Shown here piece after piece: positions 7,742-12,152 of a DNA stretch of 12,152 nt (positions within the stretch are counted from its first letter, which is position 1; every line of letters starts with the position of its first letter). The translations under genes were made by a program, and so were the position numbers. Below the pieces are notes generated by a model. The model had not been told where the DNA came from, made no database searches, and saw only the letters and a program-made list of their open reading frames with translations. The stretch is taken from contig MFGS01000045.1 in NCBI GenBank assembly GCA_001778355.1, forward strand, positions 1 through 12,152. The letters run 5' to 3'. The stretch comes from Candidatus Firestonebacteria bacterium RIFOXYA2_FULL_40_8 (GTDB lineage: Bacteria; Oederibacteriota; D2-FULL-39-29).

Positions 7742-8809
7742 ATGAATAAATTATCTAAAAGAAATACTGCATTAGGTCCTGTTATTACAAAAACAAAGAA
7801 CAGAATGCTAAGCGATATTCATTCTCTTATCAAATCTGCTCGTCAGGAGGTGGCGGTTTCAGTAAATGAATCGTTAACAACCTTATATTGGCGTATTGGT
7901 AAGCGTATTTATATCGAGATGCTGGGTGGCAAACGTGCTGAATATGGAGAGCAAATTGTGTACGCACTGAGTGCACAATTACAAATTGATTATGGTGAGG
8001 GATTTTCCAAGCGCAATCTTTTTAATATGGTTCGTTTTGCCGAAGCATATCCGGATGAGAATATTGTTTCTGCTTTGCGGAGACAATTAAGCTGGACGCA
8101 CTTTAAAGTTATAATCTACATTGACGATTCACTTAAGCGCGACTTTTACGCTGAGATGTGCCGCTTGGAACGCTGGAGTACCCGTGCGCTTGAAAAAAAG
8201 ATTGGCAGTATGCTCTACGAACGGACGGTACTTTCTCGTAAACCAAATAAAGTGATTGAACACGATATTTCTAATCTGCGCAAAACGGATCAGGTCTCTC
8301 CGGATTTGGTATTTAAGGATCCGTATTTTCTCGATTTTCTTGGACTTAAAGACCGTTATATAGAAAAAGATATCGAAGATTCAATATTGCGCGAGATGGA
8401 GAATTTTCTTCTTGAATTGGGTATGGGCTTTACTTTTGTTGAGAGGCAAAAAAGAATATCTCTCGACGATGTTGACTACTATCTGGATCTTTTATTTTAT
8501 CATAGAGGGTTGCATCGATTGGTGGCTATTGAATTAAAGTTGGATGATTTTAAGCCTGCTTACAAAGGACAAATGGATTTGTATTTGCGTTGGCTGAAAA
8601 AATATGAAATGAAACCTGATGAAAAGGAACCTATCGGTCTTATTTTGTGTGCGGGGAAGAAAGACGAAACGATTGAATTGCTTGAAATGGAGAAATCTGG
8701 AATTCGCGTTGCGCAGTATCTTACAGAATTGCCGAGGAAGGATATTCTCGAGAAACGACTGCATGAAGCGATACAACGCGTCCGTTTACGCTTGGCAAAC
8801 AAAGCGTAG
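7742..8809 (+). CDS. DUF1016/YhcG-family PD-(D/E)XK nuclease domain protein
   Basis: Predicted nuclease of the YhcG family, found in many bacteria, often in accessory regions; its biological role is unsettled. The 355-residue product has the two usual parts. The N-terminal DUF1016 half (about 24-160) contains TLYWRIGKRI, YGEGFSKRNLFNMVRFAEAY and RRQLSWTHFKVIIYIDD. The C-terminal nuclease half (about 185-345) has DLVFKDPYFLDFLGLKDRY, then Asp249 in DYYLDLLFYH, Glu264 and Lys266 in AIELK, and Gln277 in KGQMDLYL, which fit the PD-(D/E)XK active site. All key residues appear intact. Two ATGs adjoin (7739, 7742); the second is better spaced from the run of eight G at 7730-7737 that stands where the ribosome binding site should be. 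The gene begins 18 bases after the preceding one, probably co-transcribed. No methylase, toxin or antitoxin gene accompanies it. Confidence 0.9.
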   Translation: MNKLSKRNTALGPVITKTKNRMLSDIHSLIKSARQEVAVSVNESLTTLYWRIGKRIYIEMLGGKRAEYGEQIVYALSAQLQIDYGEGFSKRNLFNMVRFAEAYPDENIVSALRRQLSWTHFKVIIYIDDSLKRDFYAEMCRLERWSTRALEKKIGSMLYERTVLSRKPNKVIEHDISNLRKTDQVSPDLVFKDPYFLDFLGLKDRYIEKDIEDSILREMENFLLELGMGFTFVERQKRISLDDVDYYLDLLFYHRGLHRLVAIELKLDDFKPAYKGQMDLYLRWLKKYEMKPDEKEPIGLILCAGKKDETIELLEMEKSGIRVAQYLTELPRKDILEKRLHEAIQRVRLRLANKA

Positions 8810-8874
8810 GAATAAATTGTGCTCGGAAAGCGAGTTTTGAATGAAGAAGACAGTATAGATATAGAAGAGAAAAC

Positions 8875-9408
8875 ATGAAAAAAGTCAGAGGTTTAATGTT
8901 AATGATGGTATTACTAGTTGGTTGTAATTCTAAATCTATAGATCCAAGTATAGAAGAATACCTAATTCCCGGTGATTCCTCAATTGAAGGAATAAAATTA
9001 TGGGATGATATATTGGAAGCTGAAAAGATACTTTCCAAGCGCTTTGTTTGTGAAAAAGGTACTCTATCAGAAGAATTTGAAAAGATTCCAACATTATTTG
9101 TTAAAAACAAAAAAGGTGAAACATTGCTTGAGTTTCCGGCAAACGATGAAAAAGTATATATTATTCGTATAATAAGTCCAAAATATAAAACTAAAGAAGG
9201 CGTTCATGTTGGCTCGACACTTGCAGATGCGGTAAAAGTGTATGGAGCTCCGGAGATTGCTTACGGTGAAGGTGTTTGTGCAATATATGAAAAACAAGGA
9301 AGAATGACTTTTGGTCTCTCAGGTAATGATGTATACGGAAATATAAACAGCAGTAATTACATGAAATATGCTGATCGAGCAATAATCGAAGTTATACAGT
9401 TACACTAA
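8875..9408 (+). CDS. Small lipoprotein of unknown function
   Basis: A 177-residue protein with a lipoprotein signal peptide: MKKVR, a hydrophobic stretch, and a lipobox LVGC with Cys17 as the acylated residue, followed by NSKSID. The mature part is probably a globular beta-rich domain; GVHVGSTLADAVKVYGAPE (residues 104-122) is a pattern seen in many small envelope proteins with a repeating strand-helix fold, where a strand leads to a helix that begins 'S-x-x-x-A'. No catalytic motif was recognised. AGAAGAGA at 8863-8870 is a modest ribosome binding site 4 bases before the ATG. Fifteen bases spanning the start (8870-8884) are identical to the start of the pilin/serpin-like gene (6324-6338), as is a 10-base stretch further upstream. 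Confidence 0.7.
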   Translation: MKKVRGLMLMMVLLVGCNSKSIDPSIEEYLIPGDSSIEGIKLWDDILEAEKILSKRFVCEKGTLSEEFEKIPTLFVKNKKGETLLEFPANDEKVYIIRIISPKYKTKEGVHVGSTLADAVKVYGAPEIAYGEGVCAIYEKQGRMTFGLSGNDVYGNINSSNYMKYADRAIIEVIQLH

Positions 9409-9421
9409 AAAGCGAACAAGA

Positions 9422-9450
9422 TAGACGTTAATTAAAAAAAATGCTATAAT
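9422..9450 (+). promoter_or_regulatory. Sigma70-type promoter for the speD-like gene
   Basis: TAGACG (9422-9427; 4 of 6 matches to TTGACA) and a perfect TATAAT (9445-9450) are 17 bases apart. Transcription would begin near 9457, leaving a leader of about 150 bases that contains repeat element D. Confidence 0.5.
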
Positions 9451-9501
9451 GGTTTTAATGCGGTAGTGTCAAATAGGATATAAAAGATATACATGACGCA
9501 A

Positions 9502-9589
9502 CAAGTACAAATGACAAAATACGAAGTACAATATAATGAGATATACATAACACCATATATTGTACTTTGTCATTCGTAATTTGTAATTT
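9502..9589. repeat. Heptad repeat element D (inverted pair) in the speD leader
   Basis: The left arm holds 7-base units at 9502-9536 (CAAGTAC, GAAGTAC and relatives). The right arm, about 9556-9589, holds the complementary words in the same phase (TTGTACT, TTGTCAT and relatives). The inner stem is perfect: GTACAATATA (9526-9535) pairs with TATATTGTAC (9556-9565), with 20 bases between, and pairing continues imperfectly outward. Confidence 0.75.
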
Positions 9590-9607
9590 ATTTTCTAGGG
9601 AGAATTT

Positions 9608-10000
9608 ATGAAAACAATTGCCTGGCATATATCTTCAAAGCTTCACAAGTGTGATCCGAATAAACTCAATGATTTTTGTTTTATTCAGGGGGTCTGTCTG
9701 GAATCGGTAAGGGTTGCAAGGTTTAACCTCGTTAACTCTGCGGCGTATCATCACCGCTTGCCGGATGGAAAACATCAGGGAATTTCTGCCGTATTTATTA
9801 TAGAAGAGAGTCACATCGCCATTTATACGTATCCTGAATATGGATTTGCGATGCTTGACATCCTCACCTGCGGTTCGGAAGATGCCGCTCAGAAGTGCCA
9901 TGACTTTATCGTTAAACAGTTAAATCCGGGTTCCATAGAGAAAGACAACGGAGAGATCTCCGGAGATTTTGTACCTCTAAAAGGCTGGAAGTCGGCGTAA
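9608..10000 (+). CDS. S-adenosylmethionine decarboxylase family protein (SpeD/SpeH-like)
   Basis: The family makes decarboxylated S-adenosylmethionine for spermidine synthesis, using a pyruvoyl cofactor created by self-cleavage. The 130 residues fit the short bacterial/archaeal (class 1B) form. The core GISAVFIIEESHIAIYTYPE (59-78) with GFAMLDILTCG (79-89) is plainly of this family. Ser68 in ESH is the expected pyruvoyl precursor, Ser60 matches the processing serine of the Thermotoga enzyme and Cys88 its catalytic cysteine. The residue corresponding to the processing histidine (His68 in Thermotoga maritima, in the motif IHTWPE) is Tyr73 here. The protein may therefore process differently, use another substrate, or be inactive, so I give no gene symbol. 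The ribosome binding site is GGGAGAA (9598-9604). No spermidine synthase gene is nearby. A promoter precedes it and a strong terminator follows, so it appears to be transcribed alone. Confidence 0.88.
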   Translation: MKTIAWHISSKLHKCDPNKLNDFCFIQGVCLESVRVARFNLVNSAAYHHRLPDGKHQGISAVFIIEESHIAIYTYPEYGFAMLDILTCGSEDAAQKCHDFIVKQLNPGSIEKDNGEISGDFVPLKGWKSA

Positions 10001-10025
10001 AACCGGAAAGTAAAATATATTTTAG

Positions 10026-10058
10026 GGGCTGACTTATGAAAACCGGTCAGCCCTTTTT
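10026..10058 (+). terminator. Factor-independent terminator after the speD-like gene
   Basis: GGGCTGAC (10026-10033) and GTCAGCCC (10046-10053) form a perfect 8-base-pair stem with a 12-base loop, followed directly by TTTTT (10054-10058). It begins 25 bases after the stop codon. Confidence 0.9.
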
Positions 10059-10139
10059 ATTGGGTTTTAAATAGCATGAAAATAAGAATGTTTAACGAAG
10101 AGTAAAACTGGTCTGTATCAGTGTCCACATATGGAGAGA

Positions 10140-10168
10140 TCTCGTCCGCAATAATATTTATTGCGAGA
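10140..10168. repeat. Inverted repeat (hairpin) upstream of the cupin-like gene
   Basis: GCAATAA (10148-10154) pairs with TTATTGC (10158-10164) around a 3-base loop. The stem extends through TCTC (10140-10143) and GAGA (10165-10168) with a 4-base bulge, giving 11 pairs in all. No T-tract follows. Confidence 0.55.
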
Positions 10169-10228
10169 CCTCGCTATTAGGCGGGCCAAAGGCAGAGAAT
10201 CCAAAAGCACTGTAATCTCATCAAAAGA

Positions 10229-10285
10229 TCCGCCCTAGATAACTGGCGGAAGCGGAATCTGCTATCCGCCAAAAAGACTGGCGGA
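10229..10285 (+). promoter_or_regulatory. Alternating complementary hexamers; possible switching leader
   Basis: TCCGCC occurs at 10229-10234 and 10265-10270. Its complement GGCGGA occurs at 10245-10250 and 10280-10285, within the direct repeat ACTGGCGGA (10242-10250, 10277-10285). Each copy can pair with the one before or the one after, so competing hairpins are possible. The central one is strongest: GGCGGAAGC (10245-10253) with GCTATCCGCC (10261-10270), nine pairs with one bulge. It lies 44 bases before the next start codon. It could be an RNA switch or simply a dispersed palindromic repeat. Confidence 0.45.
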
Positions 10286-10328
10286 CGAACATATATAAGT
10301 ATATTAATGTAGTTCGAAAGGAGAATAA

Positions 10329-10769
10329 ATGAAAATATTTAGTAAGATTCAATTTCCTACGAAGGAAAATTTCAAGAAATACGGAAAGATACTGGAGGGG
10401 ACTAAGAAAACTCATAGTTCAAAAAAGACCCAGTATGAAGTGCTGACTGGTTCAAAATCAGCCGGCTGGCTGCTGGCATACCTGGTTGTGAGAAACAGGG
10501 TCTCCAAATGCATTGAACAGCATCCTACCTCAAAGGAATCGTTTGAGCCGGTAAAGGGGATCTGCCTCTTAATTGTCGCGCCGGTAAAGGCTCCGAATAA
10601 GATTGAAACTTTTGTATTGGATAAACCGATAGTTTTAGACGAGGGTGTCTGGCATGATGTAGTTGCGCTTTCAGAAGAAGCAGAAGTCAAGATCGCCGAA
10701 AACGACGATACAACTACAAAAAAGATTTTTTTTGAAAAACCCGTTGAGCCGGTTTTAGTTACGAAATAA
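10329..10769 (+). CDS. Ureidoglycolate lyase-like (AllA-type) cupin-fold protein
   Basis: A 146-residue soluble protein. The middle carries a pattern I associate with the AllA (ureidoglycolate lyase) superfamily: IEQHPTSKESFEPVKG (62-77), LLIVAP (80-85), IETFVLDKPIVLDEGVWHDV (92-111) and KIAEN (121-125). His65, Glu70 and the WH pair at 108-109 are plausible active-site residues. The true enzyme releases urea from ureidoglycolate in purine breakdown, but no allantoin or purine gene is nearby and the N-terminal 50 residues are not recognisable, so the substrate may differ (a sugar acid or similar). The ribosome binding site AAAGGAG (10317-10323) supports the start. It is flanked by a terminator upstream and repeat element E downstream and appears to be transcribed alone. 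Confidence 0.65.
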   Translation: MKIFSKIQFPTKENFKKYGKILEGTKKTHSSKKTQYEVLTGSKSAGWLLAYLVVRNRVSKCIEQHPTSKESFEPVKGICLLIVAPVKAPNKIETFVLDKPIVLDEGVWHDVVALSEEAEVKIAENDDTTTKKIFFEKPVEPVLVTK

Positions 10770-10791
10770 TCAACAACAAATAGCGAAAATC

Positions 10792-10906
10792 AGGTACTAG
10801 GTCCTGAGTGCCGGGTACTAGGTTTACATTATTGAAGTATTATTATATTAAGATTCCTTGATCTAAAAACTTTATACTTTGTACCTCGTACTTTGTACTT
10901 GGTTTC
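10792..10906. repeat. Heptad repeat element E (inverted pair)
   Basis: The left arm has five 7-base units at 10792-10826 (AGGTACT, GGGTACT and relatives). The right arm has five at 10872-10906 (TTGTACC, TTGTACT and relatives), which are degenerate complements in the same phase. The 45 bases between the arms are AT-rich and show no other feature. The element lies between the cupin-like gene and the promoter of the membrane-protein gene. Confidence 0.7.
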
Positions 10907-10921
10907 CGTTGGCTTTTCCTA

Positions 10922-10950
10922 TTGAAAATCCCGCTCTTATTGTATACAAT
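10922..10950 (+). promoter_or_regulatory. Sigma70-type promoter for the membrane protein/yggU pair
   Basis: TTGAAA (10922-10927) and TACAAT (10945-10950) are separated by 17 bases, each with 5 of 6 consensus matches except the -35 with 4 to 5. The expected start of transcription, near 10957, is about 28 bases before the ATG at 10985. Confidence 0.65.
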
Positions 10951-10984
10951 AGATTAAAATTACAGGATTCAGGGAGATGTTGAT

Positions 10985-11527
10985 ATGCAAAATAGCCTAG
11001 TTAAAATGATAGTTAGCGGAGCGCTAATTGGCCTTGTACTTGGCGCGATAGCTAACTTTGCGGGTGCGGGTGCTTTGGATTATAATGCAACGTATAATAT
11101 AGGTTCCTGGGGCGACGATAACAGGATTAATAAGATGCTGGAAGAAACCCCTAATATTAAGCCTTACGAAGCACAAAATACGGTTGTAGGCGGAGCGTTT
11201 TTCGGTCTTCTTCTCGGAGTTTTAATAGGTTTAATAACAAATAAACTAAGATCTGAAGGTGCTTATATTATGTCAGCGGTATGCGGTTTTTTACTTTCTG
11301 CGTTCATTCTATCTCCTTATCCGGTATATAAACTTCTTGCGCCTTCTAAGTTTTTGGCTCCGGTAGCGCATAAATATGCCATCTGGGTGATAATTCCCGG
11401 AGTAATAGTTTCCGTCCTTATCTCCATCTTCCTTGAAAGATTCAAGCCGGTAGAGGTTGAACCCGTAGTGGAAGCACCGAAACCCCCTCAACAGCAGCAA
11501 CAGCAAGGAAAAAAGAAAAATAGATGA
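10985..11527 (+). CDS. Four-helix membrane protein of unknown function
   Basis: A 180-residue integral membrane protein with hydrophobic helices at about 7-27, 67-86, 94-112 and 131-150. Helices 1 and 2 are rich in Gly (GALIGLVLGAIANFAGAG; GGAFFGLLLGVLIG), the kind of packing seen in glycine-zipper proteins. The loop between them (about 30-65) is polar. The C-terminal tail is Pro-rich, then has six Gln in a row and a basic end KKKNR. Cytoplasmic placement of the tail is an inference from the basic residues. No known family was recognised. The ribosome binding site GGGAG (10972-10976) precedes the ATG by 8 bases. Its stop codon overlaps the next start (ATGA, 11524-11527), implying coupled translation. 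Confidence 0.75.
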   Translation: MQNSLVKMIVSGALIGLVLGAIANFAGAGALDYNATYNIGSWGDDNRINKMLEETPNIKPYEAQNTVVGGAFFGLLLGVLIGLITNKLRSEGAYIMSAVCGFLLSAFILSPYPVYKLLAPSKFLAPVAHKYAIWVIIPGVIVSVLISIFLERFKPVEVEPVVEAPKPPQQQQQQGKKKNR

Positions 11528-11742
11528 AGATAGAGGTGTTGGTAAAACCCGGAAGCAGTAAAGAAAAACTGGAAAAAACGGGGGAAAACCAATACACTGT
11601 CTGGGTCCACGAACCCCCGGTAGAGAACAAAGCCAACCTTGCGGTAATCAAACAATTAGCAAAACATTTTGACGTGCCGAAAACGTACATTTGTCTTTTG
11701 CGTGGATCCAGAGGAAAAAGAAAACTATTTGAGATTGGCTAA
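11524..11742 (+). CDS. DUF167/YggU family protein
   Basis: A 72-residue cytoplasmic protein of the small, widely conserved DUF167 (YggU) family, whose function is not established. Family hallmarks are visible: KIEVLVKPGSSKEKLEK (2-18), VWVHEPPVENKANLAVIKQL (26-45, the typical P-x-x-x-KAN motif) and LLRGSRGKRKLFEI (58-71, the typical G-x-x-x-R-x-K near the end). The length is in the usual 70-100 range, at the short end. It starts inside the stop codon of the membrane-protein gene and has no separate ribosome binding site within the spacing expected apart from purine-rich coding sequence, so it depends on that gene for translation. Confidence 0.92.
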   Translation: MKIEVLVKPGSSKEKLEKTGENQYTVWVHEPPVENKANLAVIKQLAKHFDVPKTYICLLRGSRGKRKLFEIG

Positions 11743-11757
11743 GTTTTCCGGGAAAAA

Positions 11758-11799
11758 AGTACGAAGTACGATGTACAAAGTACAAAGTACAAAGTATTA
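11758..11799. repeat. Heptad repeat element F (single array)
   Basis: Six consecutive 7-base units, mostly AGTACGA and AGTACAA, start 16 bases after the yggU stop codon. This is the most regular array in the window. I found no complementary arm nearby, unlike elements A, B, D and E. Confidence 0.8.
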
Positions 11800-11849
11800 C
11801 ACCAAGGAGTTTTTATAAATTAATACTACATTTAAAAAAGACCTTTACA

Positions 11850-11877
11850 GACTGTTATCTCGCTACATATAGCAGTC
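11850..11877. repeat. Small inverted repeat
   Basis: GACTGTTAT (11850-11858) can pair with ATAGCAGTC (11869-11877), eight Watson-Crick pairs and one G-U, around a 10-base loop. No T-tract follows. It sits in the gene-free stretch 11743-11993. Confidence 0.4.
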
Positions 11878-11896
11878 CTATCGAGAAAAGCTTTGC

Positions 11897-11926
11897 TTAT
11901 GGACTTTTATAGACTTTTATGGACAA
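11897..11926. repeat. Three 10-base tandem units
   Basis: TTATGGACTT (11897-11906), TTATAGACTT (11907-11916) and TTATGGACAA (11917-11926) are tandem copies with few differences. The period is 10, unlike the 7-base arrays around it. Confidence 0.6.
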
Positions 11927-11932
11927 GTTTTT

Positions 11933-11970
11933 ACGTGAGCAACGTGAGTAACGTGGAACGTGAGCAACGA
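11933..11970. repeat. Repeat element G (9/7-base units)
   Basis: Tandem units ACGTGAGCA (11933-11941), ACGTGAGTA (11942-11950), ACGTGGA (11951-11957), ACGTGAGCA (11958-11966) and a partial ACGA. The period is 9, 9, 7, 9. The core GAGTAAC resembles the GRGTNNC word of element A with two extra bases. It lies just upstream of the last gene's ribosome binding site. Confidence 0.65.
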
Positions 11971-11993
11971 ATTTAGCGGGAGGTTAGTCAGCA

Positions 11994-12152
11994 TTGTTCA
12001 ACATCTCAACCGTTTGGAACATAGAAGCGGGTAAGCCTGCAGCGGAGGCTATGGAAGAAATTAATTCCCTCGGGTTTGACGCGCTGGAACTTGCCTGGAT
12101 GAACGAAGAGACGTATAAACTGGTTAAAAAAACCAAATTTAAAGCCGGCAGT
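11994..12152 (+). CDS. Sugar phosphate isomerase/epimerase-type TIM-barrel protein, 3' partial
   Basis: Only the first 53 residues are visible and the frame is open to the window end. FNISTVWNIEAGKPAAEAME (2-21) with INSLGFDALELAW (23-35) is the first strand-helix-strand unit typical of xylose-isomerase-like TIM barrels (the AP endonuclease 2 superfamily), a family whose members isomerise or epimerise sugars or act on related substrates; DALEL carries the usual acidic residue near the end of strand 2. The start is TTG at 11994, 10 bases after GGGAGG (11978-11983); no in-frame ATG occurs until Met20, which would cut the first strand. The substrate cannot be told from this fragment. Confidence 0.65.
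   Translation, partial: MFNISTVWNIEAGKPAAEAMEEINSLGFDALELAWMNEETYKLVKKTKFKAGS

Larger units (their letters stand above)
10059..10328. other. Non-coding gap between the speD terminator and the cupin-like gene
   Basis: No convincing gene on either strand. It holds a hairpin at 10140-10168 and a run of alternating complementary hexamers at 10229-10285, listed separately. AT-rich words such as TATATA near 10292 could serve as a -10 box, but no matching -35 is clear. The heptad repeats seen in other gaps are absent here. Confidence 0.5.

Noticed and set aside
8821..8838. CTCG/CGAG hairpin followed by TTTT after the nuclease gene, as a terminator
   Set aside because: The stem is only 4 base pairs and the T-tract has four bases; too weak to call.
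8619..8840. Open frame of 73 codons overlapping the end of the nuclease gene in another frame
   Set aside because: It lies almost wholly within a well-conserved nuclease domain, has no ribosome binding site and no recognisable product.
8837..8865. TTGAAT with TATAGA 17 bases later as a promoter for the lipoprotein gene
   Set aside because: The -10 would end 9 bases before the ATG, leaving almost no leader and placing the ribosome binding site at the transcription start.
11743..11757. TTTTCC/GGAAAA palindrome after yggU as a terminator
   Set aside because: The arms leave a single base between them, so no loop can form.
11758..11799. Tandem repeat considered as part of a CRISPR array
   Set aside because: Units are 7 bases and directly adjoining, with no unique spacers and no cas genes.

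Overview
The window reads as bacterial chromosome. All genes are on the + strand, gaps are short, ATG starts have purine-rich ribosome binding sites, and there are sigma70-type promoters and a factor-independent terminator. The gene mix and the odd intergenic repeats suggest an uncultivated, sugar-fermenting bacterium of a poorly sampled phylum. I cannot place it more precisely from sequence alone; an Elusimicrobiota/Omnitrophota/Firestonebacteria-like lineage is only a guess.

Layout. (1) Positions 3-6286 are a carbohydrate block: a very large six-hairpin glycosidase whose start lies outside the window, then rhamnulokinase (rhaB) and L-rhamnose isomerase (rhaA). The isomerase and kinase catalyse L-rhamnose -> L-rhamnulose -> L-rhamnulose-1-phosphate. 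No aldolase, transporter or regulator of the pathway is present here. (2) Positions 6329-9408 are an accessory-looking block of three genes: a membrane-anchored protein with a GspG/pilin-like domain joined to a serpin-like C-terminal region, a DUF1016/YhcG-type PD-(D/E)XK nuclease, and a small lipoprotein. (3) Positions 9608-11742 hold scattered housekeeping-type genes: an S-adenosylmethionine decarboxylase-family protein with a changed active-site region and a strong terminator behind it, a small ureidoglycolate-lyase-like cupin protein, a four-helix membrane protein, and a DUF167/YggU protein that overlaps it by 4 bases. (4) From 11994 to the end is the start of a sugar phosphate isomerase/epimerase-type TIM-barrel gene with a TTG start.

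The most unusual signal lies between the genes. Seven gaps hold arrays of degenerate 7-base units, usually with RGT or AGT at the same phase. Four of the arrays (A, B, D, E) form inverted pairs that could fold into long imperfect hairpins. Each array has its own core word, but the 7-base phase is shared. I found none inside genes. They look like a family of small intergenic elements that keeps its period while its sequence drifts. Separately, the 328-base gap at 10001-10328 holds alternating complementary hexamers that could form mutually exclusive hairpins ahead of the cupin gene.
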